DNA of 64,000 nucleotides from Colias croceus (Eukaryota > Arthropoda > Insecta > Lepidoptera > Pieridae). The translations under genes and the position numbers were made by a program. The DNA is taken from positions 3,261,622 through 3,325,621 of the forward strand of contig NC_059537.1 in NCBI RefSeq assembly GCF_905220415.1. The letters run 5' to 3'. The notes under the pieces are model-generated. The model saw only the letters and a list, made by a program, of their open reading frames with translations, ran no database searches and had not been told where the DNA came from. Of the stretch, positions 23,201 through 38,200 are shown piece after piece. How positions within the stretch are numbered: position 1 is the first letter of the stretch; each line of letters starts with the position of its first letter.

Positions 23201-26200
23201 ACTGGGCCTATCCGAATAAAATTTTTTATGCCACCAATTCGACATCATCTCGCATCGAACAAAAAAAGAATCACGTAAATCGGTTCAGAAACCTCGGGGT
23301 AATTGGTGTACATACATAAAAAAAAATGTTGTGTGATTTTATGAAACCACGGTAAAAGTGAAACTTTTTTTTTCACACTATAGACATTTAACTAAAAATT
23401 ATCGTATTTGTACGATAACTATCGTACGTATCGTGCGTCACGCGACATGCGCATGCGCTGCACAGACCAAAAAGTTTGAGACGATGTAATAAAAGTTTCA
23501 CTTTAAAAACATACCGGCCGAATTGATAACCTCTTCCTTTTTTTTGAAGTCGGTTAAAAATGAAATTATTCTTCAATTTTTAATTTATAGTTACATTAAC
23601 TATAATTTAGAATTAGATAGCTAATGATTTAAAACATTTTAAGTAACTAAATGATTGTGTTTATTCATTTATTAATTTGTACATACCTCCAAGTGAATCT
23701 TGCAACAGCCTCGTCAGTTTAGAGTCCCGATACGGGACATGCATCACTTTCCTCGACTTATCCCCTAGAGCCGATATCACATTCCCTAAAGCTAATAGTC
23801 CACAGTTTATCGATATGCCTTCTCTTGCTCGTTCTCCTGTCGCTCCTGAAAATGAAAGTGATAACATCGTTACAAAATAAAACTAAATAAAATATAGTTA
23901 AGATATAAATGAAAACTCAACTTTCTGTAAACCTCCTAATCATATTATCAATAAAAAAAATATGTGTTCAATTGAATCACAAAATTACCTGTCCGTTTAA
24001 GCCGCTCCGATCCTGCCAAGTCTACAAAGTGGAACTTGGCAGTCAAAGTCTCATACTGTTCCGGAGTCTCTCCATCGGTTTCCATTTCCCTCGTGCCATC
24101 ACTGCTGTCAGCGGCCAGCCTCCTCTGCCGCAGCATTAGAGTGAATACTGCATGTGATCTCGATGATGACGAGTTCATGTTTGTAGCTGCTGTTGTTCGA
24201 GCCAATGCCCCGGCTCGGAGTGCACCTAGAGCTTCCTTTATGCCTCTTACAGCGCGAATGGATGCACCTACTATGCGCACACCACCGCAGCCATCTTCTG
24301 TTATCCTTAAATTACTCTGTAGGAACAGATATAATACGTGAAACAATTATTGTGTTTTTTAAGCTAATTGTAAAAGAAGGTGTAAAGAAGTCAAGGTACA
24401 ATTTACTTGTTGCAGTAGTTAACTATTCTAGAAAAATAAGAATTTGCAACAATGCATTACGTAAGTTCATGACAATTATACTATGGGTCATATCTTCATC
24501 AAAATTAAGATTTCGACCAATAAATAAATCAGCATGGAATAATTCACATTCTAAGTCTAATTCTACGCCAATTGATTCAATTACCGGCAATTAGTACGAT
24601 GATGTAAACTATCTACAATTTGAGTTTAACATCAATGGTAAAAACAAGGTTGTTTTTTTATTGTGGTCTTCATTTCCATTTTGTAAACAAAGGTGTTGAA
24701 TAGATGTAGAGTTGAGTTAAATAGAGAGATAATTTTGGAAGCAGAAGATTTACTACCAGGTAAAGATGATTTGAACTTTTTTCACAGGGTACTGAAAGGT
24801 ATTTTCAATATGAAAATTGGTCATAAAAGTGTCAATGTGTACTTAAAAGGTAAATTTATCATAGTACTCGCTCAGAAATGCGCGTGACTTAAAGTCTCAC
24901 GATGCATATTGTTCTCGGATTCGTGGTCTAGTGAAAGTGTTTCTATTGCACCATAAAGTTCGTATTTGGTTTGCTTTGGTGTAGTAAGATAATTATGATA
25001 AATAATACGTTCAATGAGAATTCTCTAAACAAGTAATGTTGTAAGCGTACATCTTCATATTTTACTGCGATTTTATAAGAAATTCGTTGCTTAATTTGAA
25101 TCGAATATGTATTGCAACAACATAATATGTGATGAGCCCTAAATATTTGTCATTTTCCGGTAGCATTACATTAAATCTGAGCGCATCAAGAATGACACCA
25201 ACCTTAGCATACGGATCTTTCGCCGGATCCAGCAGGTCAACAATATCCTCATTGTACAGCTCTATAAACTGTGCTGTAACCGAGAACTCCGGAGGCAGCT
25301 GCCCTTGGGCCCTCGCAGCCTCCGCGCGCTCCTCCGCACCGGAGAACAGGTCTCGTATGGCGCGAGGAATGATCCCTCGCTTGTCTTCATCGAGATCACC
25401 TTCGCCCTCCCAACCGCTTCCCATTGTGTACGTTTTTCCGGAGCCAGTCTGTGAACAAGAAATTTAATATTTATTTTTATAGTTTCCCTTAGGGCTTAGA
25501 CACATAAAACAGAAAGAACCGAAAGAAGAAATTTAATTCATCATCATCATCATCATCATCAGCCCATATACGTTCCCACTGCTGGGACACGGGCCTCCTA
25601 TGAGGGTACAGGCCATAATCCACCACGCTGGCCAAGTGCGGGTTGGCGGATGACACATGTCGTCGAACTTTTTTTTTTTTAATTCTTCGACATGTCGGTT
25701 TCCTCACGATGTTTTCCTTCACCGTTCGAGCAGTGGTGATGTTACAACATGCGCAGATAAATTGAAAAATCAATTTATTTCCTGCGCGCTTGCCTGGTCT
25801 CGAACCACGGACTTATCGATTCGAAGTCCGAGGTCTCACCACTGAGCCACCACTGCTCTTATTTTTTTGAAATTTAATTGCTCAGGAAAAATCACGGGTG
25901 GTCGAGAGTCTAGGCGTTGCCCCGGCAAGGCGAAAGACGCGGGTTTTAAACCCTCCTCGTGATCGAATTTTTTCCATTATTTAAAAATTTCACAAGAAAA
26001 GTATAATTGCTCAAGATCATGTAAGGAAAATAGGCACAGTCGCAAAAATGTCTGAGTAATTCATTGATGAACACACAGTATTTTATATTCAATGCCATCT
26101 TTATAAAACCGTCTCTTTAATGGGTGATTTACAAGTAAGTCATTTGATTGACACTTTTAGATTAGTTCGTAGTAATTTATCTGGGGGCACGGTAGTGCCC

Positions 26201-29200
26201 CCGCCAAGACGAACCAAGCGAACAAGCGAAGCGCACGGGCACTACCTACCTTTTCTCGAAGCGCTTCGACGTTTTTTTGAACCCTCATAACTTGGGTTTG
26301 GATTATGCTAGATCAACAAAATTTTCGGGTTATATTGCCAATAGCGGATTTATTGAAAATATTAAGTTTTAATTACATTAGCTTTTATACTTCAGATTTT
26401 ATTTATATCTAAAAAACGCTAATTTCGTCACTGACTCACTGATGATCATCAAAATTCTTAAGGTATTTCCTAATGTCCTAGAAAGCTGGTATTTTGTATG
26501 TAAGCTAGTATTAGCACACAAACAACAAAAAAATTATAAAACTTGTAACTTTCATCCCCCAACCCCTTAAACTAGGGGATGGGAGTTTGTATGAGACCTG
26601 TAATTTTAAATTAAATTTTGAAGACGCTAGAGAGGTCTAATCTAATAATCTAAAACTTGGTTCCGCTAGATATATATATGCGTAGGTACTCCTTGTTAAA
26701 AAAAATTAAAAATTTAATCGACATATAAAATTTTGTTACAAACAACTTACAAAAAGAAATGAAATCCCACCAAAAACATTTTCATGTAAAATGTTGCCAA
26801 GACGAGCCCATATGACTCGCACTGTGAAAAAGTTATCAGATCTCAAGTAGAGCCAAGCTTCTAACACTACACGCCCTAACTCTACAAGGCCTAACTTCAC
26901 AAACTCTACACCTTAGTCAAAATATGTGGCTTGGCCGTTCGTAACTACAAGAACTATTGTATAACCCAAAAGTAATGAACAGTGAATTAATTAATTTTTC
27001 ACCTTACGCCGATGTGAATGTAGCGAAATGGCCAAGCTACATATTTTGACTAAGGTGTAGAGTTTGAGAAGCTGTGGTTAGGCCTTGTAGAGTTAGGGCG
27101 TGTAGTGTTAGAAGCTTGGCTCTACTTGAGATCTGATAACTTTTTCACAGTGCGAGTCATATGGGCTCGTCTTGGCAACATTTTACATGAAAATGTTTTT
27201 GGTGGGATGATTTAATCATATTCTGGTTAAAGTTAATTACATCCAAGGTATACACTACATAGTTAAACATGCGTTTATCTTTTGCTAATGAGTATAATTG
27301 TTATTTTGTAATGTAGAACAAATACTAATCAGTATGCAAACCGTAGAAGCAGAGAAATTGCTTTTATAAGTCCATTCATTGTTTCTGCTCTTTTGAATCT
27401 AGAGAATGGAGTAAGAGTTATACGAATTAAAAAACATTTTAAAACTGCATTCAAGCTAATGAATAATGAATGTTAGTATTTAGTGTGAACTTGATGATTT
27501 CACATCTAAATTCTTAAATAAACAGAACCAACAAAAACAGGCCAAATCATCGGAGACTTGTATAAACAAACAATGTATTTAGAGACATACTTTTTATATT
27601 TCAGATTTGAGTCTGAATTCGATTCCAATCATCGTCTATTTGTGAATAAACATCTTTATATTATAGATATCGTGATACATCGCCTTAAAATCGAAACCAA
27701 TCATCCTCGCAGCCATAATTTTCAATACCATCTCCATTAGCATCGCCTTTCTAGATCATTACAGACAATGAACGCATTGACGTCATTACAGTCCAATATA
27801 ACGGGCAACAATCAAGATACACTTAGATACAAGACCCATTTCAGGTTTAGCACGTGCAGTTTAACTGCGGCGACCCACTGTCTGAGCAGCGGGTACGTGA
27901 CCAGGTTACCGATGGTGCCGGCCTATCGGGAATTGTAAGTCATGTTGTTTATTGTTAATTGGAAGGTAAAGCATAATTAATACATTTGATTAGGTGCATC
28001 GTTTAGCAAGCTGTTGCTGTAATGCTTTGTTTCGATTTGCGTATAAAATACAAATACGTAGATCATTTAATCTGATTCAAAGGTTGATAGATTCTATACA
28101 TAAGCTTTGTAAAAGCTCCTAAGCAGCATGTGAGAATTTGGCAATCTAGACACTTCATAGTGTCTGTCTATTTTTGTCATTGTTAAATTGCTCTTGTAAA
28201 TCTTGTTTTGTCACATTCTTATTGTTGAAATAACAACAAAAATTCAAAAGAAGAACTTCTCATTTGCTGATACCGGTTCTTTGCTAATGTCGTCGTCTTT
28301 AAAAAGTTACCATTCCCGAAGTTAAATATACCACCCACAGCATATTATGTCGCTCGGAAAAGGAAGGGCATAGCACACAGAAGATAGAATTACAAATAAT
28401 TTGATTCCTATAGTGAAAGTGCCAAGTATACTAACACTTGAGCCAAGTTCATATAAACACTACGGAAGACGTTCTTTGGAATTCGAGAGCCATCGCTTCC
28501 CACGGCGTCACACTTACTTGCTTAATCTTAATATATATAAATCTCGTGTCACAATGTTTGTCCTCAATGGACTCCTAAACCACTTAAACGATTATAATAA
28601 AATTCGCACACCATGTGCAGTTCGATCCAACTTGAGAGATAGGATAGTTTAAACATGTAGGTACCACGGGCGAAGCCGGGGCGGGCCACTAGTTTAATAA
28701 TATGTTTAAATTGTTTTGCATAATCACTTTCACTGTGCGCTTCCGTAATAGACAATTTAATCATGTCCGTGAACTTAGCAGAGCATTTTTAGCAGATCAA
28801 AAAAATAATGTGAGTTCTTATTGCGTGCAGTTGAGTTCTAGAGTTCCTGATACTTTTTAGAAATAGTTCTGGCGTTTTTACCTGAAAAAACGACATTTGA
28901 AAAAATGATCTGCCAACTTCCCGTAGCAGAGCATTTTTAGCAGATCAAAAAAATAATGTGAGTTCTTATCTCGTGCAGTTGAGTTCTAGAGTTCCTGATA
29001 CTTTTTAGAAATAGTTCTGGCGTTTTTACCTGAAAAAACGACATTTGAAAAAATAACTTAGCAGAGCATTTTTAGCGGATCAAAAAAATAATGTGAGTTC
29101 TTATCGCGTGCAGTTGAGTTCTAGAGTTCCTGATACTTTTTAGAAATAGTTCTGGCGTTTTTACCTGAAAAAACGACATTTGACAAAATAACTTAGCAGA

Positions 29201-32200
29201 GCATTTTTAGCGGATCAAAAAAATAATGTGAGTTCTTATCGCGTGCAGTTGAGTTCTAGAGTTCCTGATACTTTTTAGAAATAGTTCTGGCGTTTTTACC
29301 TGAAAAAACGACATTTGAAAAAATGATCTGCCAACTTCCCGTAGCAGAGCATTTTTAGCAGATCAAAAAAATAATGTGAGTTCTTATCGCGTGCAGTTGA
29401 GTTCTAGAGTTCCTGATACTTTTTAGAAATAGTTCTGGCGTTTTTACCTGAAAAAACGACATTTGAAAAAATTATCTGCCAACTTCCCGTAGCAGAGCAT
29501 TTTTAGCAGATCAAAAAAATAATGTGAGTTCTTATCGCGTGCAGTTGAGTTCTAGAGTTCCTGATACTTTTTAGAAATAGTTCTGGCGTTTTTACCTGAA
29601 AAAACGACATTTGAAAAAATGATCTGCCAACTTCCCGTACTAGATAATTTTTAGCGGATCAAAAAAATAATGTGAGTTCTTATCGCGTGCAGTTGAGATC
29701 TAGAGTTCCTGATACTTTTTAGAAATAGTTCTGGCGTTTTTACCTGAAAAAACGACATTTGAAAAAATGATCTGCCAACTTCCCGTACCAGATAATTTTT
29801 AGCGGATCAAAAAAATAATGTGAGTTCTTATCGCGTGCAGTTGAGTTCTAGAGTTCCTGATACTTTTTAGAAATAGTTCTGGCGTTTTTACCTGAAAAAA
29901 CGACATATGAAAAAATGATCTGCCAACTTCCCGTAGCAGAGCATTTTTAGCAGATCAAAAAAATAATGTGAGTTCTTATCGCGTGCAGTTGAGTTCTAGA
30001 AATCCTGATACTTTTTAGAAATAGTTCTGGCGTTTTTACCTGAAAAAACGACATTTGAAAAAATGATCTGCCAACTTCCCGTAGCAGAGCATTTTTAGCA
30101 GATCAAAAAAATAATGTGAGTTCTTATCGCATGCAGTTGAGTTCTAGAGTTCCTGATACTTTTTAGAAATAGTTCTGGCGTTTTTACCTGATTTTTTTAC
30201 CTGATAAGAACTCACATTATTTTTTTGATCCGCTAAAAATTATCTAGTACGGGAAGTTGGCAGATCATTTTTTCAAATGTCGTTTTTTCAGGTAAAAACG
30301 CCAGAACTATTTCTAAAAAGTATCAGGAACTCTAGAACTCAACTGCTCGCGATAAGAACTTACATTATTTTTTTGATCTGCTAAAAATGCTCTGCTACGG
30401 GAAGTTGGCAGATCATTTTTTCAAATTTCGTTTTTTCAGGTAAAAACGCCAGAACTATTTCTAAAAAGTATCAGGAACTCTAGAACTCAACTGCACGCGA
30501 TAAGAACTCACATTATTTTTTTGATCTGCTAAAAATTATCTAGTACGGGAAGTTGGCAGATCATTTTTTCAAATGTCGTTTTTTCAGGTAAAAACGCCAG
30601 AACTATTTCTAAAATGTATCAGGAACTCTAGAACTCAACTGCACGCGATAAGAACTCACATTATTTTTTTGATCCGCTAAAAATTATCTAGTACGGGAAG
30701 TTGGCAGATCATTTTTTCAAATGTCGTTTTTTCAGGTAAAAACGCCAGAACTATTTCTAAAAAGTATCAGGAACTCTAGAACTCAACTGCATGCGATAAG
30801 AACTCACATTATTTTTTTGATCTGCTAAAAATGCTCTGCTACGGGAAGTTGGCAGATCATTTTTTCAAATGTCGTTTTTTCAGGTAAAAACGCCAGAACT
30901 ATTTCTAAAAAGTATCAGGAATTCTAGAACTCAACTGCACGCGATAAGAACTCACATTATTTTTTTGATCTGCTAAAAATGCTCTGCTACGGGAAGTTGG
31001 CAGATCATTTTTTAAAATGTCGTTTTTTCAGGTAAAAACGCCAGAACTATTTCTAAAAAGTATCAGGAACTCTAGAACTCAACTGCACGCGATAAGAACT
31101 CACATTATTTTTTTGATCTGCTAAAAATGCTCTGCTACGGGAAGTTGGCAGATCATTTTTTCAAATGTCGTTTTTTCAGGTAAAAACGCCAGAACTATTT
31201 CTAAAAAGTATCAGGAACTCTAGAACTCAACTGCACGCGATAAGAACTCACATTATTTTTTTGATCCGCTAAAAATTATCTAGTACGGGAAGTTGGCAGA
31301 TCATTTTTTCAAAAGTCGTTTTTTCAGGTAAAAACGCCAGAACTATTTCTAAAAAGTATCAGGAACTCTAGAACTCAACCGCACGCGATAAGAACTCACA
31401 TTATTTTTTTGATCCGCTAAAAATGCTCTGCTAAGTTATTTTTTCAAATGTCGTTTTTTCGGGTAAAAACGCCAGAACTATTTCTAAAAAGTATCAGGAA
31501 CTCTAGAACTCAACTGCACGCGATAAGAACTCACATTATTTTTTTGATCTGCTAAAAATGCTCTGCTACGGGAAGTTGGCAGATCATTTTTTCAAATGTC
31601 GTTTTTTCGGGTAAAAACGCCAGAACTATTTCTAAAAAGTATCAGGAACTCTAGAACTCAACTGCACGCAATAAGAACTCACATTATTTTTTTGATCTGC
31701 TAAAAATGCTCTGCTAAGTTCACGGACATAATTTAATCTTACTTTTATGGTTGCGTCCGTTTAAATTATCTAGTTTTATAAAATATTTTATATACTTAAA
31801 TGATATTTTATACTCTTAATAAAATTGTATCTCGCTAAAAATAGAATATGGTTCTTGTAGTTATATTACAGGTGATGGTAAATTATACAATTGTGTATTA
31901 ACATAAATATTTAATCATTGTTTAACTCATAATTCACCATGCCAATATAAATGGTACGGAGACGAGATAGCTCATTTCACTAAAACTAGACGAAATTATC
32001 CCGCACTGCGGGGTATGTTTTTTTTTTTTTTTTTTTTTTTTATTGATGATAGGGAAGAGCTTGACCACAATCTCGCCTGATGTTGCGACGCTACGGCTAG
32101 CCATCTACCATCGTACACCGTACCCTGTACGTAACAGTACATTTCCACATACGGTGAAGCTTTAGTTACACTATATTGAGACCTGCCAGTTATAACCTAC

Positions 32201-35200
32201 ATGTTAACAGCAAGTTCTTTTGCTATTGCGTTTATTTCCTTCTGTTTACACTGGATTGGCCTGGGTTGACTCGAAAACAACAATACTTCCAGATAAGTAT
32301 GTAGCTTTCTAATGGTTTCTTGAACCATTTTTAAAAGCGATAGAAAAGTTTTTGATTATTTATCGATATGTAGATAAATCCAAAGGAAACTGACGAATGC
32401 TAGAAGTAAGACTCCTTGAAATGTCAGTAAGTGCATAATGTACATCCTATATTTTATCAAAATAAAGAAACTGTTCCAAGCAAATTTGCGATAATTTGCA
32501 AAAACGTAATCATTGTAAAAGATGCAAATGTTTACTCAACAGTTCCGCTTGACCATCGCGCTAAATTGCCACAAGGACTCTGTTATTTGGACAAATGAAA
32601 TCGTTTCGTGTTCAATTTTACTTAATTATCATCTATTATTGTAGAACATTCGGGGAAATTATCATTCTGAAGTGTGCACTTTAGATAACTAGGATTTCGG
32701 ATTAATTCTGAATTCTGATATCTCCCACTTACAACCCTGCAAATAAATGGAAAAGTACTAGGTGGTACTAGCACCTAGTACCTTCTTTACCATATTGTAT
32801 TCAGAACTGTTAAAAATTCTTCATAATTTTAACTTGTCGAGGTGTGCAAAGTACCTACGCGTTAATCCTGAAAATACACAACCAAAATATAACTACAGAG
32901 AAAAATATAAAACGCCCTGTTTCAGAAGCAGTTTCCGTTAGTCTCTAAAGTCAAACTGACCGTATCACAGAGCATATTTATAGAGTGATGAATTGTATAT
33001 AAATCAACAAAAACTAGATAACTATGTCGCACAAAGATATAAGCGATAAAACTATCGCACGACTCCGCGCAAATAGCTTCTGTAAAGATAGACGAGATGA
33101 TATATTTTAGAGATTACACTTTCTAGATTAACGATCCAATTTTAGTGTTAAATTAACTTTCTTTTGAAGCGGCACGAGTTCTTTCCACGATTCAGATCTG
33201 CAAAGTCTAGTTGTTCTCATTTTTCAACTTGGAGTTAATCTGGTATTTTATGTCGATGTCATTTATACCAAATGTTAGTAATAATGTAGTTGAATTTGGA
33301 TTTTGGACTGATTACAATTATGTTGAACGTAGAGCATTCTAAAAGGTATGCTTTCGTTGACTCGTTCTGGATTCTTCTCACTCGATAAAGATTTGATGAA
33401 AAACGGTACGACGTTATAAATTTTCACCTTGTTTAAAGATAATTCCAAACATAAATACCTACCATCTAAAATGTTTGACCACGGTCATCATTATCACCGC
33501 TTATCAGAAGGTACACATGTTTATCTTGAGTAGATTGCTTTAGATTAGATCCATGAAAAGTGCAGGGGAAAATTCTTAAAATAACAAGAGAGCTAGATAA
33601 TATAGGTGCTAAAGTTGCATACAGGAGGAGTATGTATACAAAACCGGCGCCTGGAGTGACGTTAGATTACGCACTGATACTATTGTAATCACGCTTAGTC
33701 ATTATGGGGGCCTTATGTCATGAGTGACATAATTGGTTGAAATATTTTGATGTTTATTGAGCCTGGCTACCGTTTTTGGTCTTTAAAGAATTGCAGTTGG
33801 TATTATTGAATTATTGATCTTTAAAAAAAATATGTTTTTTTTAAAGATCTATCAGAAAACAGGATGACATGTGCTTCAAGAATTTTTAATAATATTACAG
33901 TAATCCAAAAGTAATAATGCGCATAGAAGTCTTCGTCTCTGTTCGGCAACTGTCACATTTTTTTCGGAGCTTCCGAAGACGATATGTATACAGGGTGTAA
34001 TCGTTAAGTGTGCACAAGCGATTATTCCGTAACTATTGCAGATACCAAAAAACTTTAAACTGATATCGAAAGTACTTAACCTAATGAGTAAAATGGCCAT
34101 AATAAATTTTTAAAAATAAAACGAGAAACATCCAAAAATGTTACATTAAACGCTCCCATACATTTTATTTCCCATACATTTTGTATTCATAGCAGATTTT
34201 CGAAGTGATGTCCTCAGTGTGTAATACAATGAGGAGCTCTATTTACAGTTTCTAAATGAACTTCCCTTCAAATTTGCGAAGTAATTAAAGCAGAAAACCA
34301 AAAAAAGAAAGAAAAAGCTAAAATCTTTCATATTAAATGTACTAGGTTGATCCAAAAGTAATGATAATTGGGTATTTCCTGTGCACATAAAAGTATGAAA
34401 TAAATTTTTTTTGCTTGGTCATGTATTCACTAAGTAATCACAAAAAAATCATATCAACAGGCCACGTTTCCAAGTATTTACATTAATTTGAATGTGAACC
34501 GTGCGTGCCAGAATGTTTTCCGACGAAAAGAAGAAACAACGATTCGACATGTAGAGGGTAAATTTCTAAATTTTTAATGATATCAGGATAATTTTTTGTC
34601 ACGTTTTGTGATCATGGACGTTACCCGAGTTCACCATGTTTATGCTGAAACCAAAAAACAATCAATGTCCTGGATGCGAGCTTCCAAAGTGACGATGAAG
34701 AAATTCAAAGTGAAAATCAGTAGGTTAGTTTAAAGCGGTAGTTTTTTGGGACGCTGAGGGAATAATTATGGTGGAATATTTTAAAAAGGTAGCCACTTTA
34801 TTGGGCTCTTACTAAACAGACCAAATTAAAAGATTGCGGTAGGTTAGTAAGGAAAAGAGACATGGCAAACTGCGGACCTGAACGCTGTTTCACCAAGCAA
34901 CGCACCAGATCACAAAGCGTCAGTTGCGATGGCTGCCATTCAAAAATCGGCATTCCAAATGCTTGAACACCTACCCTATTTTTTAGATCTAGCTCCTATT
35001 TACTTTTATCTCTTTCCTCGGCACAAGAAACACTTTCTTAGCAATAAATTATTTTAAGACGATAGCGAAGTGATGGCCGCGTGGAGGGGTTTTTGTGGAT
35101 GAAATCAAAGTTTTTTTTTTAAGTTTAGGAAAAAAAAATTGAAGTACATTTTCTAGTTAGAAGACTATCTAGAGAACTACATAATTAATATAACTGTAAT

Positions 35201-38200
35201 GACCTTGTTTAATATTGACTATCATTACTTTTGGATCAACCCATGTACATGGGATATTCGTATCTCATACAAAATGTATGGGAGGGTTTCAAGTTAATCT
35301 TTAGATATTTCTCGTTTTATTTTTAAAAATTTATTATGGCCATTTTACTCATTAGGTTAAATAATTTCGATATCAGTTTAAAGTTTTTTGATATCTGTAA
35401 TAGTTACGGAATAATCGCCTGTGCACACTTAACGATTACACCCTGTATAGAGTGGTTAAATGCATTTTCTTCATGCATAATTTAGTAAAATTATGTGTTT
35501 TGTGCTAAAATAGATTAATATTGATTTGTTAGTAACGATTTTGTTTCGATAATATCTTGTATATAAATAGCGAGGATAACCCCACGATTGCGAATATATC
35601 TTTGTTGGTTAAATTTAATTGGAAAATTTTGTAGTACCTAAGTACTTTAATAGTGTCTTACTGTTGTAATGGTAGAAAATATGGTTAAAATAACACAAGA
35701 TTTATCTATACTAATATTATAATGAGAAAACCTTTGTATGTTTGTATTGAATAGGCTCAAAAACTACTGGACCGATTTCAAAATTTATTTTACCATAACT
35801 TAGAGGGATTCTTCCGAATCCGTATAGGCTATATTTCATCCCGAAAAACGTAAATAAACGTATTTTATACGTATTGTATAAAATATGGTTTTCAAACACA
35901 TATTTAAATCGTAGAAATCTAATCACTAAAATCTCAGTTCAAAAGTATTTAGTACTAGCTGTGCCCGCGACTTCGTCCGCGTGGAATAGTGACTGCATAG
36001 TAGTTACTACTTATCTTAAATTATTGAGTAAACACAGACTACCATAAATAATTAAAAGAACTGTAAGTAAAATTTATTACTAAACTGAGCTAAACAATAC
36101 AAAAAAAATACCTTATTAATTTTCTACGTAAAATTTCTTTTAAATTATGTCATATTATTTTTAGGCACCAAATGAGGGGAGGGGAGCAAATTTCTTTTCC
36201 TTCCTTCCTTGTATGGATGTTTTTAACTATGTATCGTGCAGCAAATATCAAATCCAGCACAAAATTCAAATCAGATCTTTCCTGAATCCTGTCTCACGCC
36301 TGTAGGTAGTAACTAAACCGTTTAGAGTTTAGACCGTGCAATAAAAATTAAATAAAAAAAACAGCGCTACGAAGAAAAGTGCATACATAGAAAAAGGAAT
36401 AAATAATTTCACAAACTTCCCGAAGATTTTTAAAAATAAATACCATTTTAAATATTTATAAAAAAAAAACAAAGTCATCGGGGCTGCCATGCCAACATCA
36501 TCATAATATACCTCATTATCAAAATACATATATGGTACTTAATTTTAAAGATCGTCGGGAAGTTTGTAAAATAATTATTTATTCCTTTCGGTTTCTTATT
36601 TTCATGTAATATTTTCAAGTGAGCGAGACCTACCTCTACCTCCATATTACATTCCTACATCATATTGATATCTATAAGTTTGTTGCTCCTTGACATCTTT
36701 TAAGTTGGGCCGTAACCGTGCACAAATTGTAATGGACCACAGTGGCAAAAGAAGTGGTATACTTAGGAAAAAATATTGCCAAGGGCCAGGCCTATGTAGC
36801 TTTGAGTAGAGTTCAAAATTTCCAAGGTGTGGCTATCCTCTCGCTCCCATATCCCCTCTTCTTTCACAGACTTTCAACCCTTCCCTTTCCATCCCTAGTA
36901 AATGGCAGAACCGATTTTGATGTAAACCATATCTAATTGTACCTATATGTACACGTCATATCCTGTAGTTTGATGCTCCATTTGGTTTATTTATCCCCAC
37001 TGTCACCTCTAAAAAGCCCTAAATGTAATAAACGGATGAACCGATTTTGATAAAATATGACTAATTGTAATTCACACGTTGCCCTTTCATATTTTGATAT
37101 GCCGCTTGAGTATATTATTTGACCACATTATTCATTCCCACTTTTACCGCTGTAATCTAATAAATGGATAAACCGAATTGGATAAAAATATAACTAAGTG
37201 TACTTCACCCGTTATGCACTTTTATTTGATATGTCACTTGGGTATATTTGACAACATTCGTTTTTTTTCATTCCCACTTTTACCCATAAAAAGGTATAAT
37301 AAATGGATGAACCGATTTTGATAAAAAATGTCTAATTAAACTTTACACGTCATGCCCTTTCATGTGATATGTCACTTGAGTATATTTTTGACAAATTCAT
37401 TTTTTTATTACCACTTTTATACCTATATTAAATAAATAGATGAGCCGATTTGTTACTGATAGGTCGTTCACTTTCATTTAATATATCACTTAGGTACTTA
37501 TATTTGACAACTTTCGTTTTTTTCATTCCCACATTTACCCCTATAATAATATACCTAGGTATAATAAATGGATGAACCGATTTTGATACACTTTATCTAA
37601 GAACCAGCGTCGGAAAATATGCTGCCTAACTAAAAAAACCGCATCTAATTCGGATTACCTGTTAGCGAGCTACGGTGGCACAAACAGACACACACACACA
37701 GACACACATAGCGGTCAAACACTTATCACCCATCTTTTTGCGTCGGGGGTTAAAAATATAATACGACATAATTTAAAGGACATTTTATGTATAAAATTTA
37801 CCTAGAAGTAAGAATAATTCTAATTTGACCAAACCCCCCCCCCCACCCTTGGACACTTTCGATATGATCACTTGGACATTTACAGGAATAATAATTGTAA
37901 CAGATAACTTACGTTTTATCGTACAGTGTATAGAATGCCTTAGCAAATGTTCGCCGTGAATACTTAAATGGTCATAACTTTTTTATTTACGAACCGATTG
38001 ACATGAAATAAACACTAAATGTTAAATGAAGATTACCACAATATATTAGTGAAAACCGCATCTTAATCGGATAAGCCGTTTCTGAGATTAGCGTGCACGA
38101 ACATACAGACAAACAGACAAAAAATTTTTTAACTACAGTTTTGGGTTTGGGATCGATTTAATAATAGCACCTGCTAATTTTTTTTTATATATTTTGATTG

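Noticed and set aside
28775..31715. CRISPR-like array because of regular repeats
   Set aside because: Units are contiguous with no unique spacers, inverted halfway, and flanked by a transposon-type target duplication in an animal genome.
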